In this document: positions 34,601-43,260 of the stretch, piece after piece
Layout of the letters: every line of letters begins with the position of its first letter
Position numbering within the stretch: position 1 is the first letter of the stretch
DNA from: an uncultured Acidobacteriota bacterium
Lineage (GTDB): Bacteria; Acidobacteriota; Terriglobia; Terriglobales; Acidobacteriaceae
Length of the DNA: 64,000 nucleotides
Assembly (NCBI GenBank): GCA_903832055.1
Contig: CAILAC010000003.1
Location: 16,274-80,273, forward strand
Direction of reading: 5' to 3'
Translations under genes and position numbers: made by a program
The notes under the pieces: model-generated
What the model saw: the letters and a program-made list of their open reading frames with translations, nothing else
Told to the model about the DNA's origin: nothing
The model's database searches: none

Positions 34601-34715
34601 TGTCAGTGCCACCATCATCGGCCTCACGACCAAGACCACCTACTATTTCCAGGTCGTCGTTACCACTCCCGCCGGAACCAGTTCAGGCGAAGTGCTCAGT
34701 TTCACAACGAATTGA
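31623..34715 (+). CDS. secreted SBBP beta-propeller-repeat protein (first of tandem pair)
   Basis: About 1030 residues. I chose ATG 31623 (AAAGGG 6 nt upstream); ATG 31575 is possible. After a signal peptide (SLLFGLLIVAAIHSAASA) comes a DUF7948-like N-terminal domain, then about seven SBBP repeats with the pattern STYLGG...D..NAYI.G...S.DFPVT.GAFQ, an Ig-like domain (about 770-860), a chitobiase-type domain (SVLYYTLNGSLPT) and a fibronectin-like end. Such proteins are exported and probably surface or extracellular; function unknown. The stop of the sedolisin lies 50 bases upstream. Confidence 0.82.
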   Translation: MNDITGQSNSPQQLLISSSLSMRSLLFGLLIVAAIHSAASAEAPQLPKQATVARDYGHLPLRFEASPAPSSDAQAVQFSARGAGYALSLSHQEAALALRSSVSGQPADVIRMQLRDSNPHARIEGLEKLSGSSNYLLGNDPGQWRTNVPAYARVQYTGVYEGIDLVYYGNQGQLEYDFIVAPHADPKPIRFNFAGAQSLSLDASGDLVIQGVSGQAAFHKPVVYQLKGGQRYPVKGRFQLLADNSVGFTLGRYDHAQPLVIDPTLVYSTYLGGTNSDTMNAIAVDSSGNAYITGTTASTDYPVTTGAFQTKFSTAFVTKLNATGTAVLYSTFLGGSGSSSGGDTAWAIAVDSAGDAYVGGSTFSKDFPVSTGALQTTNKTGAGSSTAFVSKLNPAGTALLYSTYLGGTRTDTAYSLVIDAAGNAYIGGAAYSGDFPVTTGVFQSTNKSFSSYGWNEFVTKLNPAGSALLYSTYIGGSGNYGSPTTVRLAIDAAGDAFVASTVLSTDFPVTTGAYQITNKATGRGNMTLAKLNPTATKLTYATYLGGASSPYGDDIPFGLAVDTAGNAYLSGTTWETNYPTTTGALQTTNKTGGNGLSAGFVTKMNPAGSALVFSSYLSGTGSDRTTALAIDSSGDVFLTGSVHSTDFPVTTGAFQATNPAGNHGAVVFLSELNPAGSALLYSTYFGGANSFSDTGLGIALGANGTVYLTGTTGASNFPTTPAAYKTVFNSTNLTTGFVSEFTFGTVVKTTPTGTTLTSNANPAATGSNVTFTAAVVPTTGTGIPTGSVVFSVDLVTVATIPLNGSGFAAFTTSTPLALGTHNILASYQGSSTYGASGGNLSESITPASPVISPASGVHSAAFLVTLADSTAGSVLYYTLNGSLPTASSTKYVAPFLVSSNVSVNAIAIVTGKPGSKIVRANYTVISSPYALAVPPTLITTSGATLNGLVNPYGMAGSYLFHYGTSATALTRSTVKTALPSGGIGGLINIAPIPVSATIIGLTTKTTYYFQVVVTTPAGTSSGEVLSFTTN

Positions 34716-34859
34716 ACGCAATGCTCGGGGAAGTTGGCCGTCCTGAGCTCCCAGCGCACCCGTTAACAGAACCACGGCCTGCACGGTGAAGATGCGAAGT
34801 GAATGCTTCACCAGCCGACAGCAAAGTAGCAACGAATCAGTTAGCTTCAGGAGAATCAG

Positions 34860-37800
34860 ATGTCGAATTGGGCAATCCGCACTCGGCGAACCACCTCAAG
34901 GCTTTTGCTCCTTACCAGCGTGCTCGCGGCCCTTCCGGCATTCGCCGCCGCGCCCCCGACTCTTGCCTCCAAAGCACGCCTTATGCAGAACTTCGGCAAC
35001 CTGCCTCTGAGCTTCGAAGCCAATCGCGGCCAGGCCGACCCTTCCGTCCAGTTCCTCAGCCGCGGTGCTGGTTACGGCCTGTACTTCTCCGGCCAGGGGG
35101 CCGTCCTTGCTCTTCGCAAGCACACTGAGAAGTCTTCCCGCCTCCTGCCAGCCCCGAGGCGACCCAGCTTCTTTGGCATCGGACTTCCTGCCCCTGGCAC
35201 CCCAACCGCTCTTGATCAGGAAGGCACGGAATCCGCCGATGCGAATCCGGCTGTAAATACCGACATCCTCCGCATGCAGCTCGTCGGAGCCGATCCGCAT
35301 GCAACGATTCAGGGTCTTGAAGACCTGCCCGGAACTGCAAACTACATACTTGGCAACGACCCCGCCCAATGGCACACAGCCATCCCCACGTTCGCCAGGG
35401 TGCAATATTCGGCCGTTTACAAAGGCATCGACCTCGTTTACTACGGTGACCAGCAACGCCTGGAATATGACTTCGTCATCGCTCCCCATGCAGATCCCAA
35501 GCCCATCCGTCTCCACTTCGACGGCGCATCCTCGCTCAGCCTTGACGCCGACGGCAATCTGGCCATTCACGCCCCGGACGGCACCGTAGCCTTCCGCAAA
35601 CCAACGGTCTACCAGCCCATCCGAGGAGTCCGTCGTCCGATCCGCGGCGCATTCCAACTGCTCGCTGACAACACCGTCAGCTTCGCTTTGGGCAGCTATG
35701 ACCGTAATCAGCCGCTGGTCATCGACCCAATCTTGTCCTACTCTACGTTCCTCGGCGGCTCTGTCGATGAATACGCAGTCTCGGTAAACTCTGATTCAGC
35801 AGGGAACATTTATATCTGCGGTCTCACCTTTTCCGGTGATTTTCCGCTGACCGCCGGAGCTTTCCAGGCGATCAACTACGCGCAGGCCCAGAACTCTGTT
35901 TCTACCGCCTTTATTTCCAAACTCAACCCGTCTGGCACCGCACTTCTCTATTCGACATACCTCGGTGGCATCGGCATCCCAAACACCCCCCATTTACAAG
36001 GCGACTACGCAAAGAGTATTGCCATCGACTCTGCCGGGAACGCCTACGTCACCGGATACACCTTTTCCTCCAACTTTCCCATCACCAGCGGAGCTTTCCA
36101 AACCTCAGACCGGTCAGTCAGCGCCTCCCTCGCCACCGGCTTTGTTTCCAAGTTGAATCCCGCCGGAACTGGACTCGTATACTCCACGTACCTTGGCGGC
36201 GAATCGCTGGATGAGCCTACTGCCATCAAGGTTGATTCAACTGGTAACGCCTATATTTCCGGTTTGACTTTTTCCTCCAGTTTCCCCACCACTCCTGGTG
36301 CCTTTCAAAGTGTCAACAATTCTGCAGGATCGAACGGTTTCAACGCCTTCGTCACCAAGCTCAATCCCACCGGCAGTGCCCTGGTCTACTCCACTTACCT
36401 TGGCGGAGCCAGCAGCGACGGCTCCACACTGAGCAGCATCTATGAGACCAATCCGATCGTTGTCGACAAGTCCGGCAACGCCTATGTTGCCGGATTCACT
36501 GCCTCCGGCAACTTCCCTGTCACTGCCAATGCCTTCCAGAAGGTATCCCATGCCAGCGGCTACGCCGTCACTGTCACCAAGCTCAATCCGACCGGCAGCG
36601 GATTGATCTTCTCCACCTACCTTGGCGGAAGCACCACCTCAATTTGCGAAGGCTTGGCTGTCGATTCTGGCGGCAACGTTTATGTCGCCGGCTACACTTC
36701 CGACCACGATTTCCCCGTCACCGTTGGAGCCTTCCAGACCAGCAACAAGGGCAATACGAGCATCGTGACATCAGCTGACGCACCCAACAATGGCTTCATC
36801 ACCAAACTCAATCCCACTGGCTCAGCCCTCGTCTTCTCGACCTATCTCGGCGGCACAACCGGCCCCTGGGGCGGAGACCATATCTATGGCTTGGCGATCG
36901 ATGCAGCGAATAATGTCTATGTCGCCGGCGGCGCCATGTCCGCAGATTTCCCGGTTACTGCCAATGCGTTCCAGTTAAAGAATCGTGGCGCCACCCACTG
37001 CTGTGACTACCTCACCTACACCAGCAACGGCTTCCTCACGGAACTCAACCCCTCCGGAAGTGCCCTCCTCTACTCCACCTTCATCGGTGGCAGCGGCACC
37101 CAGAATCCCAATGGCCCTGGCGGCTGGGGCGACGAGGCAATCAACCTCGCCCTCGGCCGCAACTCCAGCGTCTACCTGGTCGGGTACACCAGTTCACCTA
37201 ACTTCCCGGTCAGCGCCGGAGCCTTCCAAACCAAGTATCATGCGATTCAAAGCACCGGCTTCGCCGCCGCTTTTGATCTCGGCGCAGCTCCGGTAGCCAA
37301 AGAGACTTCTACTACGCTGAGTGCGAGTGGCAACCCGGTCGTTCCCGGCACTGCCGTAACGTTCACCGCTGTGGTCGCTCTGACGACCGGCACAGGAACA
37401 CCCAGCGGCAGCGTGACCTTCTCGATCGACGAAGCTACGGTAGCCACTGTCAGCCTCAACACGGCGGGCAAGGCCACTTACACCACAGCCAGCCTCCCCG
37501 CCGGAGCCCATTACGTACTTGCCACTTACACCGGCAACGCGACGTATGCCTCCAGCGGCGACGGTTTCAATGAATTCATCAATCCGGCCAAGCCTCTCAT
37601 CACCCCTGTCGCTGGAATCTACAACGACCAGCAGACTGTCACCATCACCGCTCCGACCGCAGGCTCTGTGCTCTACTACACCCTCGACGGCACAGTGCCC
37701 TCGGTCTTCTCACCGACCTACACAGCACCACTGATCGTGAACAAGACGACGACCGTAAGCGCCGTCGCGGTCTCACAGCACGACGCTACCAGCGCCGAGG

Positions 37801-38120
37801 CCACCAACGCCTACACCATCATCGGCTCCCCTTCCGTGCTCATCGGCCCAGCTACCGCTGTAGCCACTCCCAAAGCTACCCTCAATGCCTTTGTGAACGA
37901 CCTCGGCGAAGCTGGCACCTATTACTTTCAGTACGGAACCAGCCCCACCGGACTGACCACTATCACCACCAAGACTGCCCTCGCCGCATCCACAACCCGC
38001 TCCCAGATTGCTGTCACGCTCACTACGCTGGCCGCGAAGACCACCTACTATTACCAACTCGTTATCAGCACGCCAGGCGGTACGAGCACAAGCGCCATTA
38101 CCGCCTTCACCACCAACTAA
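34860..38120 (+). CDS. secreted SBBP beta-propeller-repeat protein (second of tandem pair)
   Basis: A 1086-residue paralogue of the preceding gene with the same domain order: signal peptide (to about AFAAAPP), DUF7948-like domain (LPLSFEANRGQADPSVQFL), about eight SBBP repeats, Ig-like domain, chitobiase-type domain (SVLYYTLDGTVPS) and fibronectin-like C-terminus. It carries an insertion of about 30 residues after residue 80 that the first copy lacks. A small hairpin CACTTTG-CTG-CAAAGTG follows the stop at 38125. The substrate or ligand is unknown. Confidence 0.83.
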   Translation: MSNWAIRTRRTTSRLLLLTSVLAALPAFAAAPPTLASKARLMQNFGNLPLSFEANRGQADPSVQFLSRGAGYGLYFSGQGAVLALRKHTEKSSRLLPAPRRPSFFGIGLPAPGTPTALDQEGTESADANPAVNTDILRMQLVGADPHATIQGLEDLPGTANYILGNDPAQWHTAIPTFARVQYSAVYKGIDLVYYGDQQRLEYDFVIAPHADPKPIRLHFDGASSLSLDADGNLAIHAPDGTVAFRKPTVYQPIRGVRRPIRGAFQLLADNTVSFALGSYDRNQPLVIDPILSYSTFLGGSVDEYAVSVNSDSAGNIYICGLTFSGDFPLTAGAFQAINYAQAQNSVSTAFISKLNPSGTALLYSTYLGGIGIPNTPHLQGDYAKSIAIDSAGNAYVTGYTFSSNFPITSGAFQTSDRSVSASLATGFVSKLNPAGTGLVYSTYLGGESLDEPTAIKVDSTGNAYISGLTFSSSFPTTPGAFQSVNNSAGSNGFNAFVTKLNPTGSALVYSTYLGGASSDGSTLSSIYETNPIVVDKSGNAYVAGFTASGNFPVTANAFQKVSHASGYAVTVTKLNPTGSGLIFSTYLGGSTTSICEGLAVDSGGNVYVAGYTSDHDFPVTVGAFQTSNKGNTSIVTSADAPNNGFITKLNPTGSALVFSTYLGGTTGPWGGDHIYGLAIDAANNVYVAGGAMSADFPVTANAFQLKNRGATHCCDYLTYTSNGFLTELNPSGSALLYSTFIGGSGTQNPNGPGGWGDEAINLALGRNSSVYLVGYTSSPNFPVSAGAFQTKYHAIQSTGFAAAFDLGAAPVAKETSTTLSASGNPVVPGTAVTFTAVVALTTGTGTPSGSVTFSIDEATVATVSLNTAGKATYTTASLPAGAHYVLATYTGNATYASSGDGFNEFINPAKPLITPVAGIYNDQQTVTITAPTAGSVLYYTLDGTVPSVFSPTYTAPLIVNKTTTVSAVAVSQHDATSAEATNAYTIIGSPSVLIGPATAVATPKATLNAFVNDLGEAGTYYFQYGTSPTGLTTITTKTALAASTTRSQIAVTLTTLAAKTTYYYQLVISTPGGTSTSAITAFTTN

Positions 38121-38414
38121 AGCGCACTTTGCTGCAAAGTGAGGGGGTTTCCGCGCCTGGGAGTGTTGGCAAGAAAACACCGTGCATTGAGCGACGATGT
38201 CTGCTTGATCAGGTGGATAGCCTCAGGCGCGACTCTAGGCCAATGCGACTTTCGCCGCTGAGTCAGTCGCATTTTCCACCGGAACACTGGATTGGGCAGG
38301 CCATTTAGGCCATCTTTAGATACGTGTCTCTGAGCAGGAAGAGTTCCAGGGATAGCAATTTACAGGGCTTTTTGCATAATTTGAGTTGTGATTGCATGTC
38401 CAGGGACGCGGTCA

Positions 38415-38491
<77 letters not shown>

Positions 38492-39001
38492 GCATCCGTG
38501 CAATTCCGGGCCTTAAATGGCCTGTCTTCATCATAACAGCGTTTGCGAATCCAGAGTCATCCGTTGGCGGGTTGCCCGATGCAATCTGATGAAGCAAACG
38601 TCTGTTCCTGCGGTGCAAATAGCGCTCAAACGACTCCATCTCCTCTGAAAAGGGGGGGGGTGGGGTGTTTTTCGCGTAAATCTATAACTAAAGCACTTAC
38701 CATCAATTACTTACAAGGTGGTTACCTGGTGCATTTTGTGCGTTTTTGTACCACTTTTTGCTTGAAACTGATGCCAAGGCGTGGTGAAGTCGGGGCGTGA
38801 AAGCACTTCCATACGCGATGCCTGTACGCTTCTTTGAGTCTACGCGAACCGATGGAAATCATACGCAAGTGGTAAAAGGAGCATCGGAGGCGAACGGGTC
38901 TGGATGAGTGGTGCTCCCTATTCCTCGCCTGGCGGTGATTGCAATGCCGGCTTGTCCACCGATAGAGTGCCGCCTCAATTGAAGTTGATACACTCGACCG
39001 A
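38492..39001. other. intergenic region between tRNA-Val and hpnK-like gene
   Basis: These 510 bases hold no recognisable gene. A poly-G run interrupted by one T stands near 38651-38665. Upstream sequences of both flanking genes must include their promoters, but none is obvious by eye. Confidence 0.35.
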
Positions 39002-39874
39002 GTGAAGCGATTGATTCTCAACGCGGATGACTTTGGGATGACGGCAGGGGTGAACCGCGCAGTCGTTGAGTTGAGCCTGTTGAAGCCGCAGTCCCGGCTG
39101 ACCTCAACGACGCTGATGGCGAATGCGCCTGAAACTGGCGGGGCCGCTTTGCTGGCACAGCAGACGCTCGGGCTGGGTGTCGGTTGCCATGTAGTTCTCG
39201 TCGATGGATCACCCGTACTGCCCGCCGAGCAGTTGCCTACGCTGGTCAATGCAGCCACAGGCCGGTTCCGCGCGACGCTGGGCGTTTTCGTCCGCGACTT
39301 ACTGCTGGGTCGCATCCGGGCGCGCGAAATTGAAGCAGAGGCCGAGGCGCAGATCGCTCGTCTACAGAATCTCGGGGTAAACCTGACCCACATCGACACG
39401 CACAAGCACACGCATATGTTTCCTGGAGTACTGCAACCTTTGCTGGTGGCTGCAAAGAGGCTGAATATCCCGGCGATCCGCAATCCTTTTGAACCGGGAT
39501 GGAGCCTCGCTGCGACTCCCGGGGCACCTGCACTGCGACGGGCGCAGGTGCGCGTACTCAACCGCTATCGGCCACGGTTTCTCAGGCAGGTGGCTCAATC
39601 TGGCCTGGCAACGACGGAGGGCGCTATCGGGGTACTTGCCACAGGAACCCTGGATACTGCCACACTTGCTTCCCTGCTCAGTGCAATCCCTGAGGGCACC
39701 TGGGAACTCGTGACACATCCTGGGTACAACGACGCTGCATTATCGCTCGCCGGAACACGCCTGTTGGCTTCGCGGGAGACCGAAATGCAGGCTTTAGGTT
39801 CGGCAAGTTTTCCCGCCGATATCGAACTCATTCATTTTGGCCATCTGAGAGCATTTACCGGCCGCCAACCTTAA
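39002..39874 (+). CDS. hpnK: HpnK/ChbG-family (YdjC-like) carbohydrate deacetylase
   Basis: A 290-residue member of the YdjC/ChbG family, metal-dependent deacetylases. The metal site is seen in NADDFGMT (aspartates 8-9) and in HIDTHKHTHMFP (histidines). HpnK proteins are associated with hopanoid loci and are annotated as hopanoid biosynthesis proteins; hopanoid genes are not adjacent here, so chitooligosaccharide or another N-acetyl sugar substrate is possible. The start is GTG at 39002, which begins the conserved MKRLILNADDFG block. The bshA gene follows 73 bases later on the same strand. Confidence 0.8.
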   Translation: MKRLILNADDFGMTAGVNRAVVELSLLKPQSRLTSTTLMANAPETGGAALLAQQTLGLGVGCHVVLVDGSPVLPAEQLPTLVNAATGRFRATLGVFVRDLLLGRIRAREIEAEAEAQIARLQNLGVNLTHIDTHKHTHMFPGVLQPLLVAAKRLNIPAIRNPFEPGWSLAATPGAPALRRAQVRVLNRYRPRFLRQVAQSGLATTEGAIGVLATGTLDTATLASLLSAIPEGTWELVTHPGYNDAALSLAGTRLLASRETEMQALGSASFPADIELIHFGHLRAFTGRQP

Positions 39875-39947
39875 CCCAGTATTCTCGTTATGAAGTGCAG
39901 GCTCACGCATCTTTGCGCCAAAGCCCGCATCCAAACAAGCAGGGCCT

Positions 39948-41129
39948 ATGCGCATTGGAATCACTTGTTATCCCACCTACGGCGGCAGTGGCGTAGTCGC
40001 CACCGAGTTGGGCATTGAACTCGCGGCCCTTGGCCACGAAGTGCACTTTATCAGCTACTCGCAGCCATTTCGCCTCACCGGGCGAGAAACTGGTATTTTC
40101 TATCACGAAGTCCCGGTTTCGAACTATCCGCTCTTCGAGTTCCCGCCCTACGATCTGGCTCTTGCCTCGCGCATGGCCGAGGTGGCTGAGTACTATCATC
40201 TCGACATCCTGCATGTGCACTACGCCATTCCGCACTCTGTAAGCGCCCTGCTGGCGCGCCAGATGCTGGCGGAGCAGGGCAAGCACTTGCCCTTTGTGAC
40301 CACCCTGCATGGAACCGACATTACGCTGGTCGGCATGGACCACAGCTATCTGCCGATTACTCGCTATTCGATCCAGCAGAGTGATGGTGTCACGAGCATC
40401 TCGGCGTATCTCAAAGACGTGACCCTGGCGAACTTTGGCATAACGCGGCCAATCGAGGTGGTGCATAACTTTGTCAATTGCGATGTCTACAAGCCATTTG
40501 CCGAAAAAGATGACGATGCCCGTGCCAAGGCCCGTGCCCGATTCGCGGCGCCTGAGGAATTTCTCTTCATGCACTTGTCCAATTTTCGCCCGGTCAAGCG
40601 CATCGCTGACGTGGTGCAGATCTTTGCCCGGGTTGCAAAGCAGATCCCGGCCCGACTTGCGCTCATCGGCGACGGCCCGGACCGCTCTACTGCGGAGTGG
40701 CTGGCTCATTCGCTCGGAATCCATGACCGCATTCACTTTCTTGGCAAGCAGGACCGGGTCAACGAGTTACTGCCTCTTGCGGACCTGATGCTGATGCCCA
40801 GCGAGATGGAGTCCTTTGGCCTCGCGGCACTTGAGGCCATGGCCTGCCAGACCCCGGCCATTGCGACGCGCGTAGGCGGCGTGCCCGAGTTGATTGATGA
40901 TCAGGGCACAGGCGAATCGGCCACACAGGGGACCAACGGGCTGCTCTTCCCGGTTGGCGATGTTGAAGGGATGGCCGAGGCTTCCGTTGCGCTGCTGCGC
41001 GATCCGGAGAGGCACCGCGCGATGCGCTTAGCCGCGCGCAAGACGGCCCAGGACCGATTTTGCTCGACACGCATCCTGCCACGCTACGTCAGCTACTATG
41101 AGTCGCTGTTGAACAAGCCAAAGCTTTAG
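39948..41129 (+). CDS. bshA: N-acetyl-alpha-D-glucosaminyl L-malate synthase (bacillithiol biosynthesis)
   Basis: This 393-residue GT4 glycosyltransferase has the BshA-specific N-terminus [22 protein letters not shown], seen here over the first residues, plus [21 protein letters not shown] and the GT4 donor motif [16 protein letters not shown]. It transfers GlcNAc from UDP-GlcNAc to L-malate, the first step to bacillithiol. bshB and bshC are not in the window; the neighbouring YdjC-like deacetylase is not BshB by sequence but acts on a similar kind of sugar. Its stop abuts the stop of the convergent histidine kinase. Confidence 0.9.
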   Translation: MRIGITCYPTYGGSGVVATELGIELAALGHEVHFISYSQPFRLTGRETGIFYHEVPVSNYPLFEFPPYDLALASRMAEVAEYYHLDILHVHYAIPHSVSALLARQMLAEQGKHLPFVTTLHGTDITLVGMDHSYLPITRYSIQQSDGVTSISAYLKDVTLANFGITRPIEVVHNFVNCDVYKPFAEKDDDARAKARARFAAPEEFLFMHLSNFRPVKRIADVVQIFARVAKQIPARLALIGDGPDRSTAEWLAHSLGIHDRIHFLGKQDRVNELLPLADLMLMPSEMESFGLAALEAMACQTPAIATRVGGVPELIDDQGTGESATQGTNGLLFPVGDVEGMAEASVALLRDPERHRAMRLAARKTAQDRFCSTRILPRYVSYYESLLNKPKL

Positions 41130-42422
41130 CTAATGGACTTCCGCTGGAAGCTCAATCGATACCAGGGTTCCCCGCCCTGGCCGAGAAACGACTGTGAAGC
41201 GGGCGTCACTGCCATAGAGCACCTCGAGCCGCTCTTTTACATTTTTCATGCCGATACCTGCCCCTTCGCGACTGAGCGCGGAGGCTGGCTTGAGCATGAT
41301 ACCGACGCCATCGTCCTCCACCTCGACTACCAGGCTTGAACCCTGCATTCGGCTTCGAATCGTGATTGTGCCGCCGTCAATGCGCGGCTCAAGGCCGTGC
41401 TTGATGCTGTTTTCAATCAGCGGCTGCAACAGGATACTGGGCACCAGGACCTCGAGTGTTTCAGGGTCCAGTTCCTTGACGACCCGTAACTTCTCGGCCC
41501 CGAAGCGTACCACTTCTATATCCAGATAATCGTCGGTAAAACTCACTTCTTCTTTGAGGGGCACGTAGGTTCCGTAGTCCTTCAACAGGGCGCGCAAGAG
41601 ATTTGCGAGCTTCACAATCATTTCGCGCGCCTGGTCAGGCCGACGCCGCACGAGCGAGGCAATGGAGTTGAGGGTATTGAATAGGAAATGGGGATTGATC
41701 TGCCGCTGAAGCGCATCCAGACGCGCTTCCAGCAGGAGGCGCTTCTGTTCTTCCAGCTTGATTTCAACGCGCAGAGCGTTCCAGATTTTCAAGCAGATGC
41801 CAACGACCACAGGCGCGCAAATCCAAACCAGCGCACGCAACCACCATGCGTCGGTTTCGAGGGCAAAAAGCCGCCGGGGATACTGGTGAGCAACCCAGTC
41901 GCGCGCCATTTCCATGCAGGCGATGAGCATCAAGAGCAGGATCTGACGATCAAATTTGGGTTGACGCAGGTTGCGACGAACCCACCGGTAAATACTGAGA
42001 TCAACGAAGGGAGTGAACGACCAGATTTCTTCTGGTTCTACCCAACTGCCAAAGACGCCCGAAACAAGGCCGACGGCTGCAAGAAAGAGCGGGGCGAGGT
42101 ACTCTCCCCGCAACACGGCGGGCAACGCCATCACGAGCGCACTTAGAATTGCCCACCCAGGGCCGAGGAGCAAGCCCAGCAGCGTTACGGTTTCCAGTGA
42201 AATGTCTGCTGCGAGAAAGCTTGGCACCGTGATGCGCACCCACACGCCGAGCGTCAGCGGCACCAGGAAAAAAGCCATCAGCGCCAGGGTTTGCCGGCTT
42301 TGCCGATGCTCGGCAAAGAGCAGTCGCTGGAAAACACGCGACCGCGCGAGGGCGCTCGAAACCGAGGCCGCTACACCCAGCTTGACCAGCAGCGTAATGA
42401 GAATGAGCTTTTGATCGGCCAC
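41130..42422 (-). CDS. LytS/YehU-type sensor histidine kinase
   Basis: A 430-residue protein with about six N-terminal membrane helices (20-220), a short coiled segment (LEEQKRLLLEARLDALQ) and a His_kinase domain whose phospho-acceptor lies in QINPHFLFNTLNSIASL. The HATPase_c domain shows LIENSIKHGLEP, VEDDGVGI and GAGIGMKNVKERLE. Such kinases pair with LytTR response regulators, but none is encoded beside it. The reported signal of the family includes cell-wall and pyruvate cues; here it is unknown. Confidence 0.88.
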   Translation of the reverse strand: MADQKLILITLLVKLGVAASVSSALARSRVFQRLLFAEHRQSRQTLALMAFFLVPLTLGVWVRITVPSFLAADISLETVTLLGLLLGPGWAILSALVMALPAVLRGEYLAPLFLAAVGLVSGVFGSWVEPEEIWSFTPFVDLSIYRWVRRNLRQPKFDRQILLLMLIACMEMARDWVAHQYPRRLFALETDAWWLRALVWICAPVVVGICLKIWNALRVEIKLEEQKRLLLEARLDALQRQINPHFLFNTLNSIASLVRRRPDQAREMIVKLANLLRALLKDYGTYVPLKEEVSFTDDYLDIEVVRFGAEKLRVVKELDPETLEVLVPSILLQPLIENSIKHGLEPRIDGGTITIRSRMQGSSLVVEVEDDGVGIMLKPASALSREGAGIGMKNVKERLEVLYGSDARFTVVSRPGRGTLVSIELPAEVH

Positions 42423-42484
42423 GCAACCACTCTAGCAGTTGTGCCGCTGCAGCGTGAGCGCACACGGGCAGCGTAAAATAGGGT

Positions 42485-43138
42485 ATGCCGTTTGAAAAAG
42501 TCACAAAAGCAGCCGAGGCTGATTTCCCTACGCGCTGGGGACATTTCCGTATCTTTGGCTTTGAAGGAACACTGGCAGAGGTGCCGCAGAACTGCGAACA
42601 CGGCGCCAATGAGGGCAAACAGGTTGAAGGCCTGGTGGCGCTGGTGATGGGCGATATTCACGCCGTACCGCCTGTTGTGCGCATCCACTCGCAGTGCCTG
42701 ACCGGCGACGTTTTCCACTCGCTGCGCTGCGACTGCCGCCTGCAACTTGAGCTGGCGCTGGACAGAATCCGCACCGAAGGAACGGGTATTCTGCTCTACG
42801 AACAGCAGGAGGGGCGCGGGATAGGACTGATGGCCAAGCTCAAGGCCTACGAACTGCAGGACCAGGGCATGGATACGGTTGAAGCCAATGTGGAGCTGGG
42901 ATTTGCTGCGGATTGCCGCGGATATGAGCTGCCCGCTGAAGTGCTCAAGCTGCTGGGCGTCTCCGCGGTTCGCTTGATTACCAACAATCCCGAAAAGGTC
43001 GCGGCTCTCGAAGCCTCCGGAATTGCTGTTGTTGAACGGCTGTCAGCCGAAGTCGTTCCTGAAGAGTCTTTTGAAAAATATCTCAAGACCAAGCACGAAA
43101 AAATGGGCCATATCGTCGAGTCGCTGGTCACGGAGTAG
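42485..43138 (+). CDS. ribA: GTP cyclohydrolase II (riboflavin biosynthesis)
   Basis: A 217-residue stand-alone GTP cyclohydrolase II. The zinc cysteines are in HSQCLTGDVFHSLRCDC, the active-site loop in YEQQEGRGIGLMAKL, and the conserved LITNNPEKVAAL near the end. It opens GTP to the pyrimidine precursor of riboflavin. It is not fused to a RibB domain and no other rib gene is adjacent. It ends before a long palindrome that serves as a bidirectional terminator with gltB. Confidence 0.92.
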   Translation: MPFEKVTKAAEADFPTRWGHFRIFGFEGTLAEVPQNCEHGANEGKQVEGLVALVMGDIHAVPPVVRIHSQCLTGDVFHSLRCDCRLQLELALDRIRTEGTGILLYEQQEGRGIGLMAKLKAYELQDQGMDTVEANVELGFAADCRGYELPAEVLKLLGVSAVRLITNNPEKVAALEASGIAVVERLSAEVVPEESFEKYLKTKHEKMGHIVESLVTE

Positions 43139-43176
43139 TCTTCACTGCTCTGTCAGGGACTCTTCGCGGTAACCGC

Positions 43177-43223
43177 AAACGCCACCGGGGGGAACTCATG
43201 ATGAGTTCCCCCCGGTGGCGTTT
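43177..43223. terminator. bidirectional terminator between ribA and gltB
   Basis: A perfect inverted repeat with 23-base arms (43177-43199 and 43201-43223) around a single base. The ends are AAAC and GTTT and the stem is GC-rich. It lies between convergent genes. Confidence 0.85.
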
Positions 43224-43260
43224 GTTGAGGTGGTGCCTGGTCCGAGAGCCCTTTTAAGCA

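Noticed and set aside
31623..38120. Repetitive DNA as CRISPR or tandem satellite
   Set aside because: The similarity is degenerate, in frame, of protein-repeat length (SBBP) and without conserved identical repeats or spacers.
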